A stretch of 6,691 nt of DNA from contig DAHUZD010000336.1 of NCBI GenBank assembly GCA_027306745.1, positions 1 through 6,691 of the forward strand, read 5' to 3'. This document shows, in pieces, positions 1-6,219 of this stretch. Numbering within the stretch: the first letter of the stretch is position 1; the number at the start of each line of letters is the position of its first letter. This DNA is from Acidobacteriaceae bacterium (GTDB lineage: Bacteria > Acidobacteriota > Terriglobia > Terriglobales > Acidobacteriaceae). The translations under genes were made by a program, and so were the position numbers. Below the pieces are notes generated by a model that did not search any database, was not told where the DNA came from, and saw nothing but the letters and a program-made list of their open reading frames with translations.

Positions 1-359
1 TGGCGATGATCTACTTTCAGGCCCTCGCTCTGGGCTTCCGCGGCAAATACCGCGATCACGACGAGCGAGGCGAGCTGGAACAATACCGGCGCAGGCTCTT
101 CGTGCAGATTTACCATCGTCCGCCGCAGGATTTGGCGCAGGACCGCACGCTGTTTCCGCAGTCGTACCAGCCGACGCTCGACGAAGGCGATGGCCGCAAG
201 CTGCCCGACCCGCGCACATGGCTCTGGGTGCTGGCCGGGGTGGGCGTGCTGTGGATTGCTGTCTCTGGCGTGCTCTGGCACCACTTAACCGCCGACGTCT
301 ACACGCTGATTCATAGCATTCAAAGTTCACCCTCAGCGCAGTGGAGCGGGCATCTATGA
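1..359 (+). CDS. tssL: TssL/DotU, T6SS inner-membrane protein (5' truncated)
   Basis: TssL (DotU/ImpK) is an inner-membrane component of the T6SS membrane complex; it partners TssM and contacts the baseplate through its cytoplasmic domain. Only the C-terminal ~119 codons are here; the frame is open to the window start (first full codon at 3-5), so the ATG at 6 is internal and the real start lies upstream. Seen: the DotU signature ALGFRGKYR followed by a G-x-L-x-x-YRRRL stretch, then LFPQSY and a short LPDP segment typical of the end of the cytoplasmic domain. One hydrophobic membrane segment (about 219-284, starting TWLWVLAG) follows, then a ~25-residue periplasmic tail. There is no room for a C-terminal OmpA-like peptidoglycan-binding domain, so this is the non-extended TssL form. 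The stop overlaps the tssM start by 4 nt (ATGA). Identity is firm from the motif, the tail anchor and the tssM neighbour. Confidence 0.93.
   Translation, partial: AMIYFQALALGFRGKYRDHDERGELEQYRRRLFVQIYHRPPQDLAQDRTLFPQSYQPTLDEGDGRKLPDPRTWLWVLAGVGVLWIAVSGVLWHHLTADVYTLIHSIQSSPSAQWSGHL
343..346 (+). promoter_or_regulatory. Ribosome binding site of tssM (decides start)
   Basis: GGAG lies 9 nt before the ATG at 356, inside the tssL 3' end. The alternative in-frame GTG at 341 has no purine-rich Shine-Dalgarno sequence upstream and would sit on top of this motif. The ATG also gives the ATGA overlap seen again at the tssM/tssA junction, so 356 is preferred. Confidence 0.65.
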
Positions 360-3300
360 CCTTCGCCGCAACGGTAACGACTCCTGTTGGCTCCTGGCTG
401 CTCTATGCGCTGGCCGGGGCCATGGTGTTGCTGGCCATTTTGCTGCTGCTGGCCGTGCTGTGGATTGTGACCGCACAACAGCGCGAGGCTGCTGCGAAAA
501 AGAAGGCCGATAAAGCGGCGGATGCGCCCAGCAAGCAGCCGGAGCAGGCGGCACTGGCCCCCTCATTTTTACAGGCGATGGCCCAATTGCGCTTCCGGGT
601 TTCGGGCCGGGATTACCGCTATCGCGTGCCTTGGTACCTGATGCTGGGGCCTGCGGAGTCGGGCAAGACCACGCTGCTGACAGAGTCGCACCTGCGCCAA
701 TTGCTGGAAGAGGATGGCCGCGGCTTTGCCGGCGAACACAGCATTGGCTGGAAGTTTTACGGCGACGGCATCGTGCTGGACACCGCCGGAGCTTGGGCCA
801 TGAGCGGGGAAGGCCGCGAGGCCGGCAACTGGAAGCGGCTGCTGCGTCTGTTGAACCGGCATCGCCCGCAGCGTCCGCTCGACGGGCTGATCGTTACGCT
901 TTCATGCGGAGATTTGACCGGGCCGGAGGCGCTGGATCAGGTGGCGCTCTTGCGCAGTGCATCCCTTTTGCATGACCGGCTGATCCAGGCCCAGCAGATT
1001 CTCGGCTTTCGCCTGCCTGTCTACTTTGTCGTTACCAAGTGCGACCAGATACCTGGCTTCCGCGGCTTTTGCAACGAGCTGCCAGAGGAGCGTCTGCGCG
1101 ACATCTTTGGCTGGTCCAGCCCCTACAACTTGGATGCGGCTTTTGACGCAGGCTGGGTGGATGAGGCGTTTCTGGAGGTGCGCGGCTCCATCGAGCAGAC
1201 GCAAGGCGAATTGTTTGCCGAACGCGATTACACCGCTGACCGCCAGGCCATGTTTCTTTTTCCCGGAGAATTGCAGGCCCTGCATACTCCGCTGCGGATG
1301 TATCTGGGACGTGCGCTGCGCTCGACAGCCTACCGGGAATCCTTCTACTTCCGCGGCCTCTACTTCACCGGAGACTATCTCGCTGCCGACGCTGCTGAGC
1401 CATCAGAAGCCGATACGGCGGCGCAAAAGGCAACGCAGGCAACGGGACAGGGAACAGCTTCGGCTGCGGGTTCCGGCGCAGCCCAGCCCAAGGCCGAGGT
1501 CTTGCCGCCGCCGGTCATGGCTCACGCTTGGAACACGCCCGCGACCTCCATTCTTCCGCCGATGTTTGAGGCGTGGAGCGGCTCGCGCGAACGCATCGCC
1601 TTCGTCTACGATCTCTTCGTCAAAAAGATTTTTCCAGAGCGCGGCATTGCGCATCCCATCTCCAGTCATTTTTTCGTGCGCAATCGCACGACGATTGCTT
1701 TACAGGTGGCCACGGCCGCCATGGTCTTGCTGCTGGCGCTGGGCACCACGCTGAACTATCTACGTCTGCGCCAGGCCAAAAATAATGTTGAGCCGCTGCT
1801 GGCGCGCATCGTGCACGACTTGAACACCAGCTCGGTGGACGCCTCTGGTCAGATTCAGTCCGCCAGCAATCCAGAAGACGCGGGCGATCTGCTGTACGCC
1901 ATGGCGCGCTTCCGCACGGAGAGCTTCCGCTCGCTGTTTCTGCCCGCCTCCTGGGTCAGCCCGATGGACGCTTCCATCCGCGAGGCCATGGTGCCCGCTT
2001 TTCGCGTGCTGGTGCTGGAGAGCTTCAACAACGGGCTGGAGCATCGCGCCGCCGAAGTCACCAATCCCAATCTGCGCCCGCTGCCGCAAGCGCCTGCGCT
2101 CAGCAATCCCGATGCGCCCATCAGCCTCTCCATCGAATCCGAACCGGAGTATCAGCAACTGCGCGCCTACGTCGATCAAATGCAGACGCTGGAGCAGAAT
2201 ATCAAGCTCTATGAGACGATCCGCAAGCGTGGCGGCGGAGCGGGGCTGTCGTCGATTCTGCAACTGGAGGACTACATCTCCGGCAAAAACTTCAACGTGG
2301 ATATGGATGCGCCGCGGAATCCTTACTTTGAAGAAGCCTTGCAGCAGGCCACCTGGGCGCCGTTTGTTTACCGCCAGCCCGACATGCAGCATGCATCGCA
2401 GAAGATGGAACAGTTGACAGCCCAGTTCTTCGCCGCGTGGATTGAGCACAACCCCACGTTGCAATCCCTACAGCGGCTCAGTGTGAATCTGAATCAGGTG
2501 AACACGCAGATGCAGGTCAGCTATGAGCAGTTGCTGGCTCTGCAACAGGCCTTCCATTTGGCGGATGCGGCCATGCACGCGCCAGATTTGCAGTGGGTGG
2601 CCGGAGAAAGTTTTGCGCCCACTGGCTCGGTGTATTCCGTCACCATCGCGCCGCTGCGCAACTCGCATTACCTGCTGCCGTACTTGCAGCAATGGGTGCC
2701 CTACAGTGCGCAGACCAGCTTCAACAAGCTGCAAGACAGCCTGGCTGACCAGCGCAGCACGCTCACCGGGCCGCTGGTCGATGCCAACGGCAATAGTTTG
2801 GAGTTCACCAGCAACGCAGAGAACTTCCACATCTCGCTGGACAACTTGATGAACCTGCCTTTTGTGGCCAAGGCCAGCGCGCAGAAGATTGCAGGTCCTC
2901 CATCTCCGGCGATGCAGATTGACTGGAATACGCCCGTGCTGCAAGATGCCATCGCCCTGCCGGATGCCTACAACCACTATGTGCAAGAGGACCTGCAGAA
3001 CGCGCCCGTCAAGATGCGCGCAGCCTTTGAACGCATCGCCAGCCAGCGCTTGGCGGCGGCGATGGAAGACGAAACCGTGCAGGCTGAAACCGTGCGAAGT
3101 TCCTCCGCCACCAGCGCCGGTGCCTCCTTGCGCCAGGATATTTCTCCAGCGGTGGAGGAGTTTGCCAGCGCTGCTCCTGCGCTGTCGGACTTGTTGAGTA
3201 CGTTTTCTGGCATGAGCATGGCTGGCCCGTATGAGCGGTTGCATCGCATCTCTTCGGCGCAGGCCGCCACGCTCTTGCTGGCACTCAACCAAGCCTTTGA

Positions 3301-4591
3301 CGCCGGTCAGCCCTATGAAATTCCGCATTCTGCCTATAACAATTGGCTGGGAGACGCCTCACCAACGCAAGAGATTTTGAATGCGCAAACCACCGAGGAT
3401 GTGCAGAGCTACCTGGGTGCGCAACGCCAGCAGATGCTGGCCTACAATCAGGCCGCGGCGCCGCTGGTGCATTTTTTGAGCACGCAACACGCTGAGCTGG
3501 CTCCATCCGAGCGCAATGTACTGCTGCGTTGGGAAAAGATTGGCGCGCAGATGAGCGCCTATCAGGCCAAGCGCCCCGGCAACTCGGTCTCTCTGCTGGA
3601 GGCCTATGTCATCGGCACGATGGACAAAATCACTCCTGACAGCCTTTGCGCAGCCGCACCGCTGCACGCGCAGGGTTCAGATTATTTTCTGCAAGTGCGC
3701 AGCGATATTCAACATGACCTGTTGCAGCGCTGCCAGCGGCTCAGCACCTTTGATGTAGTCAAGGAATACGGCAAGCTTTCCGGCATCTTCAACCGGGAGT
3801 TGGCCGGGCATTTCCCCTTCGCTCCGCCTGCGCAGGCCGTTCTGGGTTCTGAGGCCGATCCGCAATCCATCCGGGATTTTTATACGCTCTTTGATGCGGA
3901 TGTTCCGTTGCTCTTGCAGGCTTTGACGCAGGATCAATATGGCGCATCCGGCCAGTCAGTGCATCTGTTCCTGCAACAGATGGAACAGGCGCGCGGATTT
4001 TTTGCTGCGATCCTCGATAAAAAGAAGCCTGCCGCGCTGCCCGCCGTGGACTTTACGCCGGAGTTCCGCGTCAACCAGTCCCGCGAGTTGAACGGCAATC
4101 AAATTCAGCAGTGGACCCTGCAGGTGGGCCAGGATTCCTTCGAATCTGGCGACAAGCCTCGCGTGGGCCGCTGGACCTATGGCGAACCGGTGACGCTCAC
4201 TCTGCACTGGGCCAGCAATTCACCGCTGGTGCCGCTGCTGCGCTCGGCCAGCTCCAACGTAGACCTGAGCGGCCAGTCGCTCACGTATCACTTCACCGAC
4301 AACTGGGCCTTGCTGGCCATGATGGTGCAGCACCGCACCCCTGCCGGAGACTTTGCAACCATGGCCGATCCCAGCCCTTTCACGCTGGTCTTTCAGACCG
4401 CTGAAGACACCAATAAAGCGCCCGCCTCCACAGGCGGCACGGATCAGTCTGATCGCGCCCGCGTCTTTTTGCGCCTGGCTGTGATGCCCGCCGGCCAGCA
4501 GCAAAGCCTGAGCGGCGACGACTTCCCGGAAGTGGCCCCGCCGCTGGCCGCTCCCATGAACACTGCCTCCAATGTAGGAGGGCAGCCATGA
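356..4591 (+). CDS. tssM: TssM/IcmF, T6SS membrane complex NTPase-domain protein
   Basis: TssM (IcmF/VasK) spans the inner membrane with TssL and, in characterised systems, reaches through the periplasm to the TssJ lipoprotein, forming the channel on which the tail docks. From the ATG at 356 it has about 1411 residues, long for a family commonly near 1100-1300. Seen in order: an N-terminal hydrophobic segment (~14-42) followed by a basic stretch; a cytoplasmic NTPase domain with Walker A GPAESGKTT (98-106), DTAG (142-145) and TKCD (227-230), all intact; the family motif YFRGLYFTG near 332-340; a low-complexity Ala/Thr/Gly/Gln linker (~343-382); a DLF-x-KKIFPERG motif; a second membrane segment (~447-467); then ~940 periplasmic residues. 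These include an LPASW motif, exactly two cysteines (1098 and 1126), an AGHFPF motif, and a C-terminal beta-rich domain with GRWTYGEP and NWALLAMM, ending in a Pro/Ala-rich tail. It overlaps tssL and tssA by 4 nt each. Identity is firm; ATP hydrolysis is inferred from motifs only. Confidence 0.96.
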   Translation: MTFAATVTTPVGSWLLYALAGAMVLLAILLLLAVLWIVTAQQREAAAKKKADKAADAPSKQPEQAALAPSFLQAMAQLRFRVSGRDYRYRVPWYLMLGPAESGKTTLLTESHLRQLLEEDGRGFAGEHSIGWKFYGDGIVLDTAGAWAMSGEGREAGNWKRLLRLLNRHRPQRPLDGLIVTLSCGDLTGPEALDQVALLRSASLLHDRLIQAQQILGFRLPVYFVVTKCDQIPGFRGFCNELPEERLRDIFGWSSPYNLDAAFDAGWVDEAFLEVRGSIEQTQGELFAERDYTADRQAMFLFPGELQALHTPLRMYLGRALRSTAYRESFYFRGLYFTGDYLAADAAEPSEADTAAQKATQATGQGTASAAGSGAAQPKAEVLPPPVMAHAWNTPATSILPPMFEAWSGSRERIAFVYDLFVKKIFPERGIAHPISSHFFVRNRTTIALQVATAAMVLLLALGTTLNYLRLRQAKNNVEPLLARIVHDLNTSSVDASGQIQSASNPEDAGDLLYAMARFRTESFRSLFLPASWVSPMDASIREAMVPAFRVLVLESFNNGLEHRAAEVTNPNLRPLPQAPALSNPDAPISLSIESEPEYQQLRAYVDQMQTLEQNIKLYETIRKRGGGAGLSSILQLEDYISGKNFNVDMDAPRNPYFEEALQQATWAPFVYRQPDMQHASQKMEQLTAQFFAAWIEHNPTLQSLQRLSVNLNQVNTQMQVSYEQLLALQQAFHLADAAMHAPDLQWVAGESFAPTGSVYSVTIAPLRNSHYLLPYLQQWVPYSAQTSFNKLQDSLADQRSTLTGPLVDANGNSLEFTSNAENFHISLDNLMNLPFVAKASAQKIAGPPSPAMQIDWNTPVLQDAIALPDAYNHYVQEDLQNAPVKMRAAFERIASQRLAAAMEDETVQAETVRSSSATSAGASLRQDISPAVEEFASAAPALSDLLSTFSGMSMAGPYERLHRISSAQAATLLLALNQAFDAGQPYEIPHSAYNNWLGDASPTQEILNAQTTEDVQSYLGAQRQQMLAYNQAAAPLVHFLSTQHAELAPSERNVLLRWEKIGAQMSAYQAKRPGNSVSLLEAYVIGTMDKITPDSLCAAAPLHAQGSDYFLQVRSDIQHDLLQRCQRLSTFDVVKEYGKLSGIFNRELAGHFPFAPPAQAVLGSEADPQSIRDFYTLFDADVPLLLQALTQDQYGASGQSVHLFLQQMEQARGFFAAILDKKKPAALPAVDFTPEFRVNQSRELNGNQIQQWTLQVGQDSFESGDKPRVGRWTYGEPVTLTLHWASNSPLVPLLRSASSNVDLSGQSLTYHFTDNWALLAMMVQHRTPAGDFATMADPSPFTLVFQTAEDTNKAPASTGGTDQSDRARVFLRLAVMPAGQQQSLSGDDFPEVAPPLAAPMNTASNVGGQP
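4576..4582 (+). promoter_or_regulatory. Ribosome binding site of tssA
   Basis: AGGAGGG, a near-perfect Shine-Dalgarno sequence, lies 5 nt before the tssA ATG at 4588, within the last codons of tssM. With the ATGA stop/start overlap it suggests efficient initiation or re-initiation on tssA as ribosomes finish tssM. Confidence 0.75.
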
Positions 4592-5664
4592 GCACGGCCC
4601 AGATTCCCGCTGAATTGCAGCCGTTGCTGCAACCCATCTCTGCCTCGTCGCCTGCGGGCGAGCCGCTGCGCTATGAGGGCACGTATGACCGCATCCAAGA
4701 GGCGCGGCGCGAGGAGATGGACCTGCCGCAGGGTGTCTGGCAGCGCGATCCCAAACGTGCCGACTGGTCTGGTGTCGAGCAGCTTTGCACGCAAGCACTC
4801 ATGCACCGCACAAAAGATTTGCAAATTGCCATCTGGCTCACCGAGGCCTGGGTGCATCTGGGCGGAGCCGCCGGTTTGATCCACGGACTCCAGTTGATCC
4901 GCGGCCTGCACGAACTCTTTTGGCAGACGATGTATCCGGCGATTGAGGACTTGGAATATCGCACCAGCCAGCTTGTCTGGCTCAACGAAAAACTGCCGGT
5001 GGCGATGAAGTTCATCACCATCGCGCATCCGGTGGATACCAGCCTGCTGCCCATCGTCAGCTTCGCGCGTTGGGAGACGGCCCAGCACGCCGAGTACACC
5101 CAGCGCCGCCAGCCGCAGCAGGGCAAGGGCAGTGACGCCAAGCCGGAGCTGCCGCTGCTACAACGCAGCATGACGGCCACGCCGGACGGCTTCTACAGAG
5201 AATTGGACAAAGAACTGCGGGAGGCAATGCAAACATGCAGGGAACTGGATACACTCTTCGATACGCTCTATGGCCCGCAGAATCCAGGCTTGCGCCAGTT
5301 GCAAGAGGTCTTGTCCGCCATTGCCTCCACGGTGGAGCCGCTGGTGAAGGCCGAAAATGTCGTGGTGCAGTCGGATGCAATCATCCCCGCGGAGGAGGTG
5401 CCGACCGAAATGTCCGATGAACCTGTTTCTGCACCGGCGGCCTCTGGCCCCGTTCGCAACCGTCGGGATGCCTACCGCACGCTGTCGGAAATCGCCGATT
5501 TTCTGGCCCGCACGGAGCCGCACAGCCCGGTACCCTACCTGCTGCGCCGCGCCATCGCCTGGGGCAACATGGACCTGGGCCAACTGCTGCCAGAGTTACT
5601 CAACAATGAAAATGCCTTAAAAGATGTTGCCGGATTATTACAGATTGATTCTCCAAGGAAGTGA
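4588..5664 (+). CDS. tssA: TssA, T6SS baseplate/tail assembly protein (short TssA1-like class)
   Basis: TssA proteins (ImpA family) act in the cytoplasm in assembly of the T6SS baseplate, tube and sheath. This one has 358 residues. Seen: an ImpA N-terminal domain at about 11-165, with PISASSPAGEPLRY (16-29), a W60 and LCTQAL region, alternating helices with AIWLTEAWVHLGG (81-93), a QTMYPAIED motif (113-121), RTSQLVWLNEKLP (125-137) and LLPIVSFARWE (153-163). A polar Gln/Lys insert follows (~172-188), a helical middle (~200-257) and a Pro/Ala/Glu linker (~262-289). The C-terminal domain (~290-355) carries the RTEPHSPVPYLLRRAIAW block and a PELL motif. From family knowledge this C-terminal block and short length match TssA1-type proteins, whose C-terminus resembles the phage gp6 baseplate protein, rather than the ~540-residue TssA that caps the distal sheath end. 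The start is fixed by a strong Shine-Dalgarno sequence and the ATGA overlap with tssM. The last ~20 codons are AT-rich and run into the putative tssB promoter. Confidence 0.94.
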   Translation: MSTAQIPAELQPLLQPISASSPAGEPLRYEGTYDRIQEARREEMDLPQGVWQRDPKRADWSGVEQLCTQALMHRTKDLQIAIWLTEAWVHLGGAAGLIHGLQLIRGLHELFWQTMYPAIEDLEYRTSQLVWLNEKLPVAMKFITIAHPVDTSLLPIVSFARWETAQHAEYTQRRQPQQGKGSDAKPELPLLQRSMTATPDGFYRELDKELREAMQTCRELDTLFDTLYGPQNPGLRQLQEVLSAIASTVEPLVKAENVVVQSDAIIPAEEVPTEMSDEPVSAPAASGPVRNRRDAYRTLSEIADFLARTEPHSPVPYLLRRAIAWGNMDLGQLLPELLNNENALKDVAGLLQIDSPRK

Positions 5665-5673
5665 TGGTTTAAT
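5645..5673 (+). promoter_or_regulatory. Putative sigma70-like promoter for tssBC
   Basis: A TTGATT hexamer (5645-5650, 4 of 6 matching TTGACA) is followed after exactly 17 nt by TTTAAT (5668-5673, 5 of 6 matching TATAAT), with a TG one base before the -10 (extended -10). Transcription would start near 5680, giving a leader of about 24 nt that still includes the tssB ribosome binding site. It overlaps the tssA 3' end and sits in a local AT-rich dip (37 G/C in 5601-5700, counted). This is a sequence-pattern prediction; host sigma factor preference is unknown. Confidence 0.42.
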
Positions 5674-5703
5674 TGTTTCTCAACTCAGGAAAGCGAGGAA
5701 ATC
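5665..5703 (+). other. tssA-tssB intergenic spacer with tssB ribosome binding site
   Basis: This is the only intergenic gap in the window. It holds the -10 part of the putative promoter and the tssB Shine-Dalgarno GAGG (5695-5698) 5 nt before the ATG at 5704. I see no inverted repeat with a T-run, so there is no evidence of a terminator separating tssA from tssB; read-through from the upstream genes is expected. Confidence 0.6.
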
Positions 5704-6219
5704 ATGCCGGAAAGTACACAGCATAAATTAGACCGCGTCCGCCCACCGCGCGTACAGATTACGTACGACGTGGAAACAGGCGGCGCAATACAGAAAAAAG
5801 AATTGCCCCTTGTGGTTGGAATACTCGCCGATCTTTCCGGTAAGCCGGAAGAAGCGCTGCCGCCGCTCAAGGACAGAAAGTTTGTTGAGATCGACCGTGA
5901 CAACTTCAACGATGTTCTCGCCTCCCTGCATCCGCGCATGGTGGCCAGCGTGGACAACCATCTCTCCAAGGATGGCGGCCAGACGAACATTGAGCTGAAG
6001 TTCAAAAGTATGGACGACTTCAGCCCGGTCAGCATTGTGCGCCAGGTCGATGCGCTGCGCAAACTCTTCGAGTCGCGTCAGAAGCTCAATGACCTGCTGG
6101 CCAAGCTGGACGGCAACGACACGCTGGACGGCATGTTGCAAGAGGCCGTGGCCAGCCCCGACAACCTGAAGCAGTTGAAGGCCGCCAACGCGACGGAAGG
6201 AGACAAGCCCAATGCCTAA
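5704..6219 (+). CDS. tssB: TssB/VipA, small sheath subunit of the T6SS
   Basis: TssB (VipA/ImpB/HsiB) pairs with TssC to form the cytoplasmic contractile sheath around the Hcp tube. This protein has 171 residues, the usual size. Seen: an N-terminal strand region with PPRVQITYDVETGG (14-27), which in known structures contributes to the sheath handshake; the hallmark LPLVVGILADLSGKPE (34-49); KDRKFVEIDRDNF (56-68); a PRMVASVDNHL stretch; and the FKSMDDFSPVSIVRQV block, followed by a helix with LRKLFESRQKLNDLLAKLDGN. All family blocks are present in the expected order. The start follows GAGGAA with suitable spacing and an AT-rich first ten codons, which would keep the initiation region unstructured. 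The 3' end overlaps tssC by 8 nt. It may be transcribed both from upstream and from the putative promoter at 5645-5673. Confidence 0.97.
   Translation: MPESTQHKLDRVRPPRVQITYDVETGGAIQKKELPLVVGILADLSGKPEEALPPLKDRKFVEIDRDNFNDVLASLHPRMVASVDNHLSKDGGQTNIELKFKSMDDFSPVSIVRQVDALRKLFESRQKLNDLLAKLDGNDTLDGMLQEAVASPDNLKQLKAANATEGDKPNA
6195..6202 (+). promoter_or_regulatory. Ribosome binding site of tssC
   Basis: GGAAGGAG lies 9 nt before the tssC ATG at 6212, inside the last codons of tssB. It supports this start, which overlaps the tssB stop by 8 nt and would couple translation of the two sheath subunits that assemble as a heterodimer. Confidence 0.7.

Noticed and set aside
6..8. ATG as the true start of tssL
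   Set aside because: The conserved DotU signature begins just four codons later, but in this family it follows a substantial N-terminal cytoplasmic region; the frame is also open to the window edge, so the gene is truncated rather than short.
341..343. GTG as the tssM start
   Set aside because: It adds five residues with no Shine-Dalgarno sequence upstream, and it would bury the GGAG that is correctly spaced for the ATG at 356.
1026..1754. Plus-strand open frame of 242 codons in another frame inside tssM
   Set aside because: The translation is dominated by Arg, Pro, Ser and Cys, typical of an out-of-frame reading of GC-rich coding DNA; the tssM frame over the same bases carries conserved family motifs.
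1760..2464. Minus-strand open frame of 234 codons, and a similar one of 192 codons at 4220-4798
   Set aside because: Both are antisense to tssM or the tssM/tssA junction, with shadow-type composition and no family motif or convincing ribosome binding site.
2468..3328. Long minus-strand open frame of 286 codons
   Set aside because: It lies fully opposite the well-supported tssM frame, its translation is rich in Arg, His, Gln and Val as expected of an antisense shadow in GC-rich DNA, and it shows no recognisable domain.
5665..5703. Transcription terminator between tssA and tssB
   Set aside because: No GC-rich inverted repeat followed by a T-run is visible in the spacer; the AT-rich sequence fits a promoter better.
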